From NCBI GenBank assembly GCA_047605645.1, contig JASGFJ010000001.1, forward strand, positions 144,087 to 208,086: 64,000 bases of DNA. The letters are read 5' to 3'. The notes beneath the pieces are model-generated. The model was not told where the DNA came from. It saw only the letters and a list, made by a program, of their open reading frames with translations, and made no database searches. The position numbers were made by a program, and so were the translations under genes. Position 1 is the stretch's first letter. Each line of letters opens with the position of its first letter. The stretch is from UBA1309 sp047605645. Lineage in GTDB: Bacteria > Bacteroidota > Bacteroidia > Bacteroidales > Dysgonomonadaceae. Of this stretch, positions 27,317 through 37,130 are shown piece after piece.

Positions 27317-28999
27317 CTAATAAAACAGCATCAGGAGCATTTGTGTTAAGATAATACGGGAGAACATGGCAACCGGATAAACGGTGGCGTATGCGACCGA
27401 CGGTGCATCCCCATCCGCGGTTGAATTCATATAACTTAATGCCATTGGATTGGCCATGCTCCCACAGAACATACCGACATTCTTGGCAAATTTGACATGC
27501 ATCACCTTCATGGCTATAAATGCTACAATTAATACCGGAACTGCTGTCAGGATAAATCCGATTCCAATCCATTGGAGACCGGAACCGTGCATCACTGTTT
27601 CTAAGAAATGCTCTCCCGAACTGATTCCGAGACAAGCCAGATAAAAAGTTAACCCGAATTGTCTCATCAGAATATTGGAGCTTTGAGTGGTGTAGGTGGT
27701 GAAGTGAAAACGAGGGCCAATTGTCGACATCAGTATGCCTACAATAATAGGGCCGCCGGCAATACCGAGTCGTACGGGAAAATCCATTCCGGGCAGAGGT
27801 AGAGGCAATGAACCTAGCAGTAGCCCAATGGTAATACCCACGAAAATAGCTATCAGATTGGGCGACTTAAGACGTTTGACCTCATTACCGAGGATTTTGG
27901 AAACATTGTCGATAGAGGCTTTTTCTCCTACAACAGTGAGGCGGTCGCCGATTTGCAGCGTCAGATCGTTCGATGGAATCAATTCCACACCGGCACGGTT
28001 GATTCGGGTGATGTTGATCCCATAAGTGTTACGTAAACGCAAGGTTGCGAGTTTCATCCCGTTCACTTTGCTGCGTGTGACAAGAATTCTCCTGGATACC
28101 AATTGGCTGTTGTCGATGTTATTCCAGTCTATATCTTCCTTGTTCCAGTCTTTGTTTTCCTGTTTTCCGAAAAGCAGTTTCAGATGGCTGACATCCGATT
28201 TGAAGGAAACCACCAACAGATGGTCGCCGTATTTAAGTACGGAGTCCGGCGCAGGAATGATAACTTTTCCATCTTGCCAGATACGGGAAATTACAAATTT
28301 TTTCGCAGATTGCTTCGTAATATCCCGGATGGTCATTCCGTCGATTGCCGGATTGGCTATCATAAATTCTCCGACATAAGTTTCGTGTTCGGCTTTCTCA
28401 TCAGGATCTTCCTGCAAATCTTCCGGTTTTACAAAAAACGAACGCAGAAACACGATGGCAAGTATTACACCGACAACACCTAATGGATAGGTGACTGCTG
28501 TTGCCATTGCCATATCGGATATTTCTCGTGAATTTGTTCCTGTAATTTGTGATAAAGCCTGCTGCGCAGCACCTAAAGCAGGTGTGTTGGTTACAGCACC
28601 GCATAAAATGCCAATCATGTTCGGAAGAGACACGTTGGTGGTGAGCGAGAAAACGAGCGTCATCACCAATCCGATGAAAATAATGGCAAGAGAAAGCAGG
28701 TTGAGAGTGAGTCCTTCTTTCCGGAACGAAGAAATAAACCCCGGGCCTACCTGAAGCCCTAAGGCATATACGAAAATAATCAGTCCGAAGTTTTGAGCAA
28801 ACTGGAGAGTCTCTCTTTCAAGAGGTAACCGGAAATGACCGACAACAATCCCCGTGAAGAAGACAAAGGTAATACCAAGAGAAATATTAAATAATTTCAG
28901 CTTACCTAACTGGAGGCCGATAGCAGAAACTAAGCAAATAACGATAATGCTTAATATGGTCGGCGAGATATTTAGTGCCGGAACAATCCAATCGAACAT
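27317..28999 (-). CDS. YidE/AspT-type transporter with two TrkA-C domains
   Basis: A 560-residue membrane protein of the aspartate-alanine exchanger (AAE) family, with a duplicated membrane domain. About five transmembrane helices (to about 185) are followed by two cytoplasmic RCK-C/TrkA-C modules (about 205-290 and 295-375, each with a GD.L.VV core) and five or six more helices (about 385-560). Motifs GILCGAVTNTPALGAAQQAL and GMFCGSMANPMALSYMNS are the paired family signatures. The substrate is unknown. A minus-strand -7 element (29028-29035) precedes it. A 14-bp imperfect hairpin (27298-27342) spans its stop codon, facing cysI. Confidence 0.88.
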   Translation of the reverse strand: MFDWIVPALNISPTILSIIVICLVSAIGLQLGKLKLFNISLGITFVFFTGIVVGHFRLPLERETLQFAQNFGLIIFVYALGLQVGPGFISSFRKEGLTLNLLSLAIIFIGLVMTLVFSLTTNVSLPNMIGILCGAVTNTPALGAAQQALSQITGTNSREISDMAMATAVTYPLGVVGVILAIVFLRSFFVKPEDLQEDPDEKAEHETYVGEFMIANPAIDGMTIRDITKQSAKKFVISRIWQDGKVIIPAPDSVLKYGDHLLVVSFKSDVSHLKLLFGKQENKDWNKEDIDWNNIDNSQLVSRRILVTRSKVNGMKLATLRLRNTYGINITRINRAGVELIPSNDLTLQIGDRLTVVGEKASIDNVSKILGNEVKRLKSPNLIAIFVGITIGLLLGSLPLPLPGMDFPVRLGIAGGPIIVGILMSTIGPRFHFTTYTTQSSNILMRQFGLTFYLACLGISSGEHFLETVMHGSGLQWIGIGFILTAVPVLIVAFIAMKVMHVKFAKNVGMFCGSMANPMALSYMNSTADGDAPSVAYATVYPVAMFSRIILTQMLLMLFY

Positions 29000-29027
29000 T
29001 TTGAATTCCTGTTTAAAAAAAGTGGCG

Positions 29028-29035
29028 CAAAGTTA
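29028..29035 (-). promoter_or_regulatory. -7 element of the YidE-type transporter gene
   Basis: The minus strand reads TAACTTTG, matching TAnnTTTG, 28 bp before the start codon. A TTTG at 29060-29063 could be the -33 element, with a longish 24-nt spacer. Confidence 0.5.
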
Positions 29036-29792
29036 TGAAAACAAAATGAATGGGAAAAACAAAACGTAATATAAAACAGCTTGCTTGTAGTGAGTTATCC
29101 CTCCGGCGCTTTTCAAAATGTTTCGTTTATTTCTATTTGCAGTCAGAATGAAATAAATGAAGGATGAAACTGTCATTAAGTTGTCTAATTCGATTTTCCA
29201 CAAAATTTTTGCTTTTTCTTTGTTTATATGTCCAATATTAAAAAAGAAAATATAGATGATGAATTTTAGGATGAGCTCCTTTGTAAGGAACAATCGAGGA
29301 TGGAGGAACACAATGTGCGGCTTGATAGTTTCAGCTGTGTAAGTATAGATTGGAGGGCTTTATTCTAAAATCAGGACGATTCCATGACTTTTGCAGGCGT
29401 AGATCTCGGTATATATCTCCGACATACAATTGCAGTTCATCCTTTTCCATCCCGAAAATGAAAAGGAGGCAATGGATTCTTCTTTCGGCTTTATTTTCTC
29501 CCTTTAGTAGTGATGCACTGAGCTATTATTTATAAGGTATTCATAAATAATAAAGTGCGAACGTCCTTTGTCCTTTTGATTTGAGCTTAAACTTTGCAAG
29601 AAGAACAAAATTATCAGATTTCTAAAGGCCTCTGTTTCTTATAAATTTTTAGTAGTCAATGAAATGCTGAGTTTAAAAAACAAGACCAATTGATTACATC
29701 GTTTACTATATTAATGCGTCAGTAGTATTCTCCTCTTAAGAACTTCTTGTCCTGGGAAAACAGAATATTATCCTGTATTTCAATTGAATGTC
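29036..29792. other. 0.75-kb non-coding region between mfd and transporter
   Basis: No gene recognised. Small frames (minus 29033-29311, plus 29350-29535) have no motifs. A perfect AT-only inverted repeat, TATTATTTAT (29524-29533) with ATAAATAATA (29543-29552), with a 9-nt loop, is the only structure noticed. No terminator was found directly after mfd. Confidence 0.4.
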
Positions 29793-32700
29793 TTATCCGT
29801 TTGTTGCTGCTTTTTCGGTTGAAATTTCTTCCAATACGACGCAGGCTGCTTCTACCGATTCCACCGATTTGACAACGAGTACCCGTTTTCCTTTCTTTTC
29901 GGTAAGCTGACAGCGTTTCACATTCTCTTGCAGAAACATGAGTAGCTTGTCGAAAGCCTGCGATTGATAATAGGGTGATTCAGGATTGGAAACAAGTTGG
30001 ATGCTCATTCGTCCATTCTTCAGAACGATTTTATCTATTCCCAACGATTTCGCGATGCGTTTCAAGCGGACAACACGGATTAATTCACGGCCTTCCGTCG
30101 GGATTTTCCCGAAGCGGTCTTCCAGGCGTTCCACAAAAGCACGGATGTCTGTTTCCTTCTCCATATTATCCAATTCGCGATAGAGTGTGATCCGTTCCGA
30201 ATCGTTCGGAATATAAAGTACGGGGAATAACAATTCAAGGTCGCTCTCTAGTTGTGTTTCGTCCACAAAATCATTTCCCTCTATTTTCTCTTCTCCCTCT
30301 TCCAATTCATGATACAAGTCGGCAAACTCTTCATTTTTCAACTCATTGACAGCTTCCGTAAGGATTTTCTGATAAGTTTCATACCCCAGATCCGCAATAA
30401 ATCCGCTTTGTTCCGCACCAAGCATATTTCCTGCGCCACGGATATCCAGATCCTGCATCGCCACATGTATGCCACTGCCCAGTTCCGAAAAATTCTCAAT
30501 AGCCTGCAAGCGTCTTCTGGCTTCCGGTGTCAATGTATGCATTGGTGGAGTGAGGAGATAACAGAATGCTTTTTTATTGCTTCGGCCTACACGTCCGCGT
30601 AACTGATGCAGGTCGCTTAGTCCGAAATTCTGTGCATCGTTCACAATGATGGTGTTTGCGTTCGAGATGTCAATTCCTGATTCCACGATGGACGTTGCAA
30701 TCAATATGTCATATTCATAATTTACGAAGTCCTCAATGATCTCTTCCAGCTTTTCCGGATCCATTTGCCCGTGTCCGACTACTACGCGGGCATCAGGCAC
30801 TTTGTTCTTCACAAGAGTCGCTATGTCGTAGATATTTTTTATGCGGTTGTTGATAATAAATACCTGCCCGTTGCGGCTCATTTCGAAATTAACAGCTTCG
30901 CGGATAATCTCCGCGTCAAAAGTGTGCAGTTCGGTTTGTACCGGATAGCGGTTGGGAGGTGGTGTCGTGATGGATGAAAGATCTCTTGCTCCCATCAGAG
31001 AGAACTGTAGGGTACGGGGAATCGGTGTTGCTGTCATCGTCAGCGTATCCACATTTGTACGCATCTGTTTTAGCTTTTCTTTGGTGGAAACTCCGAATTT
31101 TTGTTCTTCATCGATGATAAGCAGTCCTAAATCTTTGAATTTGACATCTTTTCCTACCAGACGATGTGTTCCTATCAGGATATTGATATTCCCCTCGCCG
31201 ACATCATTCAATATTTTTTTGATGTCGGAAGGCTTTCTTGCCCGGCTCAGGTAATCGATACGGCACGGGAAATCTTTCAACCGTTCCCGGAAAGTGTGGT
31301 AATGTTGTGTAGCCAGCACTGTTGTCGGCACCAGCACGGCTACTTGTTTGTTGTCGGTCACAGCTTTGAAAGCTGCACGGATTGCAACCTCTGTTTTTCC
31401 GAATCCGACATCGCCGCAGATAAGACGATCCATGGGTTTGTAACTTTCCATATCGGCTTTCACCTCCTGTGTAGCCTTGGTCTGATCGGGAGTATCTTCG
31501 TAAATGAAAGAAGCTTCCAGTTCATGCTGGAGGAATGAGTCGGGAGAAAAACTGAATCCTTTTTCTTTGCGCCGTTTTGAATAGAGTAGAATCAAGTCGC
31601 GGGCGATATCTTTCACCTTTTTCTTGGTGCGCTCCTTCATATTTTCCCATGCACCTGTCCCTAATTTATTGATGCGGGGTGGCTCTCCTTCTCTTCCTTT
31701 GTATTTTGATATTTTATGAAGCGCGTGGATCGAAACCAGAATAGCGTCGTTGTTGAGATAGAACAACTTGATCATTTCCTGTATTTTACCGTTTACTTCC
31801 ATACGCACCAATCCGCCGAATTTGCCTACGCCGTGGTCGATATGCACGACAAAATCACCAATCTGAAACTGATTGAGTTCTTTCAACGTCAATGCGATTT
31901 TCCCGGAGCGGGCTTTTTCCGACTTGAGGTTGTATTTGTGGTAGCGGTCAAATATCTGATGGTCGGTAAAACAACATATTTTTAGTACATCATCAGAGAA
32001 CCCTTCGTGAAGCGTTTTCGTGATAGGAGTGAAAGCTATTTTTTCTCCCCGTTCTTCAAAGATAGTTTGTATGCGGGCGATTTGTTTTTCGCTGTCGCTG
32101 AGAATATGTAGACGATATCCTTTTTCGATAAACTCTTGTAATGATTTGTTTACCAGATCGAAGTTCTTATGAAAAAGAGGTTGCAGAGTTGTTTTCCATT
32201 CCAACGATGCTTCGGGGCTGCCGTGTGGATTAGTTCCGAATTGTAGATTAGGGAACTTACTTGTTCCGGAAATGAAATCATCGGCAGTGATTAATTTCGA
32301 TTGCCATTCGTCGTCGTATTCAGGATTGTCAAGAATTGGTTTGTCTTCAAAAATGGAACGGATTTGCTGCTCAATGATGTTGAAGTTTCTGTAAGCCACC
32401 ACAGTGCCTTGTGGCAATATCTCAAAAATGGAATTTCGAGAACTGTTTTTTTCGTTCATCTCCGGCACAATGTGTATCTCTTTGAGGCGCTCTTTCGATA
32501 GCTGTGTGTCTACTTCAAATGTGCGGATAGTGTCGATTTCGTCACCGAAAAAATCAAGACGATAAGGGCATTCATTGGAAAAAGAAAAAACATCGAGGAT
32601 ACTGCCGCGAATGGCATATTGTCCGGGTTCGTACACATAGTCGGCGTATTCAAATCCATAGCTTTCGAGTATTTCCGAAACAAAGGTCGTATCTACTTTT

Positions 32701-33173
32701 TCGCCGACAGAAAGTTTCAGAGTTTGGGAAACAAAAAAATCTTTGTCAACGACCTTTTCTGCCATAGCTTCAGGGTAGGTCACCAGTATGCATTGATTGT
32801 CTTGTTGCTGAAGCCGGGAAAGCGTTTCCATGCGTAGAATTTCATTCGCCAAATCCACTTGTCCGTATTTCACAGCTCGCTTATAAGCCGACGGAAAGAA
32901 AAAAACATCCTTGTTGCCTTGTATCTGAGTCAGGTCTTGATAGAAATATCCAGCATCCTCTGCATTTTCGAGAATGAAAAGAAGTGTTCCGCCATTGTGT
33001 CGAGACAAGGCGGATGCAAATAACGTACAGGAAGAGCCTAAAAGTCCTTTTATGTGGATAGAATGAAACTTTTGCAGGTGCTGACTCGCTTTTTTCAACT
33101 GAACCTGATCCCGGTAAAGTTCCTCTAATGATGATAATTCCAAAATCCTTTTTTCGTTTAAATAAGAATGCAA
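29793..33173 (-). CDS. mfd: Transcription-repair coupling factor Mfd
   Basis: A protein of about 1,120 residues. The N-terminal UvrB-like region (about 1-330) is followed by the RNA-polymerase-interacting domain with FQIGDFVVHIDHGVGKFGGL. The DExH translocase has CGDVGFGKTEVAIRAAF (Walker A), LLIIDEEQKFGV, TMTATPIPRTL, VESGIDI and QLRGRVGRS. The TRCF C-terminal domain follows. Mfd removes stalled RNA polymerase and recruits UvrA. The frame opens with a TTG at 33173 and has no ATG before codon 115; since a -7-like TATTTTTG (33171-33178) overlaps that TTG, a second TTG at 33143 is a plausible true start. Confidence 0.96.
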   Translation of the reverse strand: MHSYLNEKRILELSSLEELYRDQVQLKKASQHLQKFHSIHIKGLLGSSCTLFASALSRHNGGTLLFILENAEDAGYFYQDLTQIQGNKDVFFFPSAYKRAVKYGQVDLANEILRMETLSRLQQQDNQCILVTYPEAMAEKVVDKDFFVSQTLKLSVGEKVDTTFVSEILESYGFEYADYVYEPGQYAIRGSILDVFSFSNECPYRLDFFGDEIDTIRTFEVDTQLSKERLKEIHIVPEMNEKNSSRNSIFEILPQGTVVAYRNFNIIEQQIRSIFEDKPILDNPEYDDEWQSKLITADDFISGTSKFPNLQFGTNPHGSPEASLEWKTTLQPLFHKNFDLVNKSLQEFIEKGYRLHILSDSEKQIARIQTIFEERGEKIAFTPITKTLHEGFSDDVLKICCFTDHQIFDRYHKYNLKSEKARSGKIALTLKELNQFQIGDFVVHIDHGVGKFGGLVRMEVNGKIQEMIKLFYLNNDAILVSIHALHKISKYKGREGEPPRINKLGTGAWENMKERTKKKVKDIARDLILLYSKRRKEKGFSFSPDSFLQHELEASFIYEDTPDQTKATQEVKADMESYKPMDRLICGDVGFGKTEVAIRAAFKAVTDNKQVAVLVPTTVLATQHYHTFRERLKDFPCRIDYLSRARKPSDIKKILNDVGEGNINILIGTHRLVGKDVKFKDLGLLIIDEEQKFGVSTKEKLKQMRTNVDTLTMTATPIPRTLQFSLMGARDLSSITTPPPNRYPVQTELHTFDAEIIREAVNFEMSRNGQVFIINNRIKNIYDIATLVKNKVPDARVVVGHGQMDPEKLEEIIEDFVNYEYDILIATSIVESGIDISNANTIIVNDAQNFGLSDLHQLRGRVGRSNKKAFCYLLTPPMHTLTPEARRRLQAIENFSELGSGIHVAMQDLDIRGAGNMLGAEQSGFIADLGYETYQKILTEAVNELKNEEFADLYHELEEGEEKIEGNDFVDETQLESDLELLFPVLYIPNDSERITLYRELDNMEKETDIRAFVERLEDRFGKIPTEGRELIRVVRLKRIAKSLGIDKIVLKNGRMSIQLVSNPESPYYQSQAFDKLLMFLQENVKRCQLTEKKGKRVLVVKSVESVEAACVVLEEISTEKAATNG

Positions 33174-33178
33174 AAATA

Positions 33179-33714
33179 CAGAAAAAAAACTAGATGCTTG
33201 TTCTGTCGGAGAGGAGTTCCCTTACCATTGTCTATTCTCATCCTTTTCGCCGTTTACAATCGGCATAAAATAATCTTTTGCGGAGTAAAATGATTCTGAA
33301 TTATAACTTGGGATAACAAAAATTCTTCGGGATTTTCTAAATACTCTTTGTGTACATGTGAAGGAAGAACAATTTGAAAAAGATATTATGTCCTGGTGCA
33401 GGATTTGGATATGTGTTCGTCGGATGTATCCTCGGATTCGGTGTTGAGAATATTATGGAGCATGATACTGATCGGTGTGAGGAAAGCAATGTAAACTGCA
33501 GGAGTTATACCCAGGGAGATATTGGCGAAAGAAAAGAGGAAAGCCGGACAGTAAGATTAGCAGCAATCCATTCGGAAGTGCAGATCGAATATAAGCCGGA
33601 ATACCTGTATATCCGCCAGAGGAACCGTGCCTGTTTTAGTTTAAACTTGATGTTTCATTTTTGTCATAGCTTTCAATTCTCAGCCTCCGTTTTGTTTCGG
33701 CCGTGTCCTGAAGC
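33179..33714. other. Non-coding region with a possible membrane-protein relic
   Basis: About 540 bp. On the minus strand, between about 33388 and 33660, hydrophobic coding-like peptides appear in different frames (for example ANISLGITPAVYIAFLTPIS, after an internal TAA). This suggests a decayed membrane-protein 3' end. A plus-strand frame at 33374-33742 has no motif and is probably its shadow. I could not identify the ancestor. Confidence 0.3.
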
Positions 33715-34470
33715 TTATATGATGTTATTTGTCATTGCATAAGCGATTGCTTCCGAGATATTTCTTGCCTTCATTTTTAGATAAATACGCTTTTTGTAGA
33801 ACTTAATGGTATTCATGTCAAGGAAGATTTGAGTTCCGATCTCGCTATTAGAAAAACCTTGGGCAGAAAGCCTCAATATTTCTATCTCCTTGTCTGAAAA
33901 AAACTGACTGGCTGTTTTGTGCCATTTGAATGAACGCTCATTCAAAATATATTTATGATTTGTTTCGGAGTTAGTGATAATGGTTTCGCCTTTAACTCCT
34001 CTCGGAGCTAATGAAACCATGCATACAGCAAGCCATATTTGATTGTATTTGTTTAGCTTGATTGGAGTCAGTTTATGGTTAACCAATATTTTCTTTCTAT
34101 CTCTCAAAAGATGAAAATCATAAGAAATTGTGTATTTGAGCCTGTTTGCATTGTCTGTTTGGTAGAAAAAATGGAAAGCCTCTCTATTTATCTTTTGAAG
34201 ATAATTAAAATCTGATTCAGGAAGATATTTTTGGTAATAACCGCATCCTAAATTTTTTACATATTCGACGCTATTGCCATTAAGAAAGAGTTTATTGGAA
34301 GAGATATACAAAAAGTTTTGTTTGAAGTAGTCGATAATATATATGCTAAGATTGCAAGAGCGCGAAAGTGCCTCTAACGTGTCAATACAAAATTGCGTAT
34401 TCTGGTATTCTTCTTCGGGTATAGAGCCCTTGAAAGCTATTGGTTTGAAGAATGTGTTTTTTAATAACAT
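33715..34470 (-). CDS. LuxR-type HTH transcription regulator
   Basis: A 251-residue regulator. Residues from about 30 to 175 look like a PAS-type sensory fold with alternating strands. The C-terminal LuxR/GerE HTH (about 187-251) has FFSDKEIEILRLSAQGFSNS, then EIGTQIFLDMNTIKFYKKRIYLKMKA. No receiver domain is present. Regulators with this layout are common singletons in Bacteroidales. Its 5' flank is remarkable: a 23-bp tandem repeat abuts the start codon. Confidence 0.85.
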   Translation of the reverse strand: MLLKNTFFKPIAFKGSIPEEEYQNTQFCIDTLEALSRSCNLSIYIIDYFKQNFLYISSNKLFLNGNSVEYVKNLGCGYYQKYLPESDFNYLQKINREAFHFFYQTDNANRLKYTISYDFHLLRDRKKILVNHKLTPIKLNKYNQIWLAVCMVSLAPRGVKGETIITNSETNHKYILNERSFKWHKTASQFFSDKEIEILRLSAQGFSNSEIGTQIFLDMNTIKFYKKRIYLKMKARNISEAIAYAMTNNII

Positions 34471-34548
34471 AAGCTAAGTAGTTTGAAGACTTAAAGTTAA
34501 GTAGTCTGATGACTTGAAGCTAAGTAGTTTGAAAACTTAAAGCTAAGA
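34471..34548. repeat. 23-bp tandem repeat abutting the LuxR-type start codon
   Basis: Three full units (34471-34493, 34494-34516, 34517-34539) and a partial fourth (34540-34548). Each unit begins AAGYTAAGTAGT and ends ACTTR. Units 1 and 3 differ at one position and unit 2 at about five. The array starts at the base next to the ATG of the LuxR-type gene. Confidence 0.9.
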
Positions 34549-34604
34549 TCCTTTTTTTATAATTCAGTGAGAGAACTTACTTTTTTAACTTTTGTTAGTT
34601 ATTT

Positions 34605-34620
34605 CTACCCAAATGGGTAG
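34605..34620. promoter_or_regulatory. Palindrome CTACCC-AAAT-GGGTAG
   Basis: A 6-bp-arm palindrome with a 4-bp centre in the divergent region between the LuxR-type gene and a plus-strand lipoprotein gene. The size and symmetry fit an operator. The binding protein is unknown. Confidence 0.4.
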
Positions 34621-34961
34621 TAATAGCTTGCTAATTAGGGTGTTCCTTTGTGAAGGATAAAAAATATTCCGCTTAATGGATATACTTTCTATATCGCTCA
34701 AAGATTATAATGTCTGTATGTTTTCAAAAAAAGAATGTCGGATAAATATTTCGATTTGTGATACAAATAGATTTTCAATGGTTTGATTTTCATGGTGTTG
34801 TGTTGAGGATGAGTCTGAAAGGTCATCAAAGCTTTATCTTAACATGAGTGTTTATTCTTATGGAGAAATATTTTCCGGTTTCAGAACGCAAGGCTTCCAA
34901 AGGGTTCAACCCGCACTGCAACGGTGTATATATGTACATTCATTAAAATTTCATTAACAAT
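34621..34961. other. Remainder of divergent intergenic region
   Basis: About 340 bp with no gene and no clear TAnnTTTG element. It must contain the promoters of the LuxR-type gene and of the lipoprotein gene. Confidence 0.4.
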
Positions 34962-35705
34962 ATGACTAGATCCATTTTTATAATTCTCTGTTTTATTTCC
35001 TGCTTTTTTGTTGGTTGCAAGGATGATAAATCGGGAGAAACCGACGGTAATCTTCGTTTTTTTATAGACAATTTTCAAGTGCCGGAAAAAGACTCCTTGC
35101 AAATTAAATTAGGAAAGACTTTTGGGCTGCATATTGAGAGTTCGTACGACTCCGTTCTTGTCCTTTCACAGAATGGGAATGTAGAATTGGTTCAGAACGG
35201 TCACAATCGATATAGATGCACTGTTAAAGTGATAGGAAAGGATAACCTCTTTTTCTTCCCGCAAGATGATGTGTCAAAAATGCATCGCCTTCCAATTGTC
35301 GTGAGAGGTTATACTACTAATTTCTTTATTCAGGATAATGCTTATACTGTGAAAGTCCCATCTTCCACTACAACAGCATATCAAATTCTGGATGAGCTAA
35401 AGAATTCATTCATTCCGGCTAAATTAAGTATTCTTTCTTTCCGGTATGCAACAGAAACGGCCGGAGACTTTGTGTATTATAAATATATTGATAAAAAAGA
35501 TTCCATTACAGGAACATTTTCTGTAGATGAAAATTTGCAATATACCATTCATTATTCAAATTCGAAGCAAGCGATGAATGTGATGGAGAAGGACGGAAGA
35601 GTTACTATTCACCAAAATTTGCGGAAAGCTTATCAGGCAAAATATCCGACACTGAGAATTGATTCTGTTATGATAATTTCTACAGCGAATAAAACCATTC
35701 AATAA
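34962..35705 (+). CDS. Hypothetical lipoprotein
   Basis: A 247-residue protein with a lipoprotein signal (SCFFVGC, Cys19) followed by KDDKSGETDG, an acidic start that fits a Bacteroidetes surface-export signal. The rest is mixed strand with no motif that I recognise. Residues about 30-130 may be one beta-sandwich, and about 135-245 a second domain. It is transcribed divergently from the LuxR-type gene, which may control it. Confidence 0.7.
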   Translation: MTRSIFIILCFISCFFVGCKDDKSGETDGNLRFFIDNFQVPEKDSLQIKLGKTFGLHIESSYDSVLVLSQNGNVELVQNGHNRYRCTVKVIGKDNLFFFPQDDVSKMHRLPIVVRGYTTNFFIQDNAYTVKVPSSTTTAYQILDELKNSFIPAKLSILSFRYATETAGDFVYYKYIDKKDSITGTFSVDENLQYTIHYSNSKQAMNVMEKDGRVTIHQNLRKAYQAKYPTLRIDSVMIISTANKTIQ

Positions 35706-35919
35706 AACATGAATTCGTTATATTTCGAACCCTATTGTGTGACTGCCCAATAGAAAGGAGCAGAAATTGTTAGACGAAGAGCTTGAGGTGCATTATTGTT
35801 TAAATCACCGGTTGATGGGTGGTAATCCTCTTGTTCTTACCATCCGGAAGGATGTATTGATTTGTTCTCAACAGAATAGTGCTGAGGAATTTCAGTCTCA
35901 CAAAAATAAAAAGAAAGGA

Positions 35920-36495
35920 TTAATCTGTTTTGACTGATCCTTTTGGCAGAAATGGATTGTCATTTCGGTCATGCTTCACCCAAATTAATTTACTGGTATT
36001 ATATCCGATTTCTTGAGCTATCTGCAGATATTCTGATTTAATAGTTTCCGGAATTGTCTTTTCTCTGGAAAGAATCCACATGTAATCCAGATTCTTACCC
36101 ACCACGAGAGCATATTTATACTCCCGATCCAATGCTACAACGTTGTAAGGTGCATAGAACGGGCCGAAAAAACTAACTTTCAAAGCCGCAATATTTGTTT
36201 CTCCTCTAAATTTTGCTTTTCCATCCGCTTTTTTCCATTCTTTCCTGGCAAAGTTATAACCGCTGTTAAGCACCTTTACGTTGCCCTTCGTGTCGAGGCT
36301 GTATTGAGCCGATGTGTTGTTTAGATTCTTTTCAAACCGAAAATCTAAGCGAGCTATTTCGTACCATACCCCCAGATAGCGGTGGATGTCAAAATTGCTG
36401 ACAGCTTTTGCTCCGTCAGGTATTGATGCACAAGAGTTGAAAAAAATGAAGCCACAAGTGACTAGATCCGTTCCAAAAACAATACTTCGTTTCAT
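35920..36495 (-). CDS. blc: Outer-membrane lipocalin (Blc family)
   Basis: A 191-residue lipocalin. A lipoprotein signal ends FFNSC (Cys22). The lipocalin signature is HRYLGVWYEIAR (first conserved region, GxW). Further family marks are GPFYAPYNVVALDREYKYALV and YMWILSRE. Blc-type lipocalins bind lysophospholipids or fatty acids at the outer membrane. It stands alone. The 5' flank holds copy 2 of a dispersed hairpin repeat. About 210 bp between it and the convergent lipoprotein gene holds nothing recognised. Confidence 0.9.
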   Translation of the reverse strand: MKRSIVFGTDLVTCGFIFFNSCASIPDGAKAVSNFDIHRYLGVWYEIARLDFRFEKNLNNTSAQYSLDTKGNVKVLNSGYNFARKEWKKADGKAKFRGETNIAALKVSFFGPFYAPYNVVALDREYKYALVVGKNLDYMWILSREKTIPETIKSEYLQIAQEIGYNTSKLIWVKHDRNDNPFLPKGSVKTD

Positions 36496-36519
36496 GTGAT
36501 TAAGTTTTACGATTAGTCG

Positions 36520-36584
36520 GTATGGAACTCGCCTGATTTTTTATCATTGTTTTGAGTGATTTAATAAAAATCATGCTTTGTTAC
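36520..36584. repeat. Dispersed hairpin repeat, copy 2
   Basis: It matches 25322-25387: 36520-36542 is 22 of 23 identical, the spacer is unrelated and one base shorter, and the right arm GATTTAATAAAAATCATGC (36558-36575) recurs with one arm mismatch. The two arms still pair. Confidence 0.7.
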
Positions 36585-36740
36585 ACGATATTTGTTTTAG
36601 CCTGTTTATTCCCAATTTTGATAATCCCGTATTCAGTCCCGTTTTTGAGATTCGGGCTGTCCTTCATAATCTACATGCAAATACAGAAAGCAAACTTTCG
36701 CGTTTCAGATAAGAGCGAAGAAAATCTTCTATATGGGTAT

Positions 36741-37130
36741 TCACAGAGTCTCTTCTCTGTCTAATCGTTTTAAGAGATCTTCTCGCAGAACAATCCTATC
36801 CCATGAATAAGTTGTATCAAAAGCATCAAGATAACTAACGATTTGAAGCGCTGTTTCCAGTTGTGGCTTATCTTTTATATCAACAATTTCGTACTTGTAA
36901 AGGAGAAGCCGCGCATACTGTTCGAGCAGCGCCATATCGTTTAGTTTTTGAAGGAGAACTTGTGCGTTATCCGATTGTTTGATGCCAAAAGATTCTGCAA
37001 AAGTCACAAAAATTTCCGATGCAAGCCGCTTCTTCTCTTCCACGCTCTTCTGGTCGATTCGGTCGTGTAGTTTGGCGAAAAACTCTTCGATAAGCCGTTG
37101 TAGATAATCTTTTTTACGTTGTTGAATCAT
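36741..37130 (-). CDS. Hypothetical all-helical protein
   Basis: A 129-residue soluble protein, ATG at 37128-37130, starting MIQQRKKDYLQRLIEEFFAKL. It is predicted all-helical by eye, with heptad-like Leu spacing and many charged residues. No signal peptide or known motif. The opening MIQQ..DYLxRxIE recalls, from memory, DUF6483-type proteins of other phyla, but this is not secure. Neighbours give no functional clue. Confidence 0.6.
   Translation of the reverse strand: MIQQRKKDYLQRLIEEFFAKLHDRIDQKSVEEKKRLASEIFVTFAESFGIKQSDNAQVLLQKLNDMALLEQYARLLLYKYEIVDIKDKPQLETALQIVSYLDAFDTTYSWDRIVLREDLLKRLDREETL

Noticed and set aside
27298..27342. A 14-bp hairpin between cysI and the YidE-type gene as a terminator.
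   Set aside because: One arm lies inside the 3' coding end of the transporter gene and no T-run follows on either strand, so it was noted only in the gene entry.
33374..33742. A plus-strand frame of 122 codons.
   Set aside because: It runs over the stop of the LuxR-type gene, has no recognisable fold, and the opposite strand looks more like decayed membrane-protein coding sequence.
34471..34548. The possibility that the 23-bp array is a CRISPR.
   Set aside because: The units are contiguous, with no spacers, and there are no cas genes. It is a plain tandem repeat.
36552..36764. A plus-strand frame of 70 codons with two hydrophobic stretches.
   Set aside because: It starts inside the dispersed hairpin repeat and overlaps the end of the helical protein gene. 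No support as a gene.
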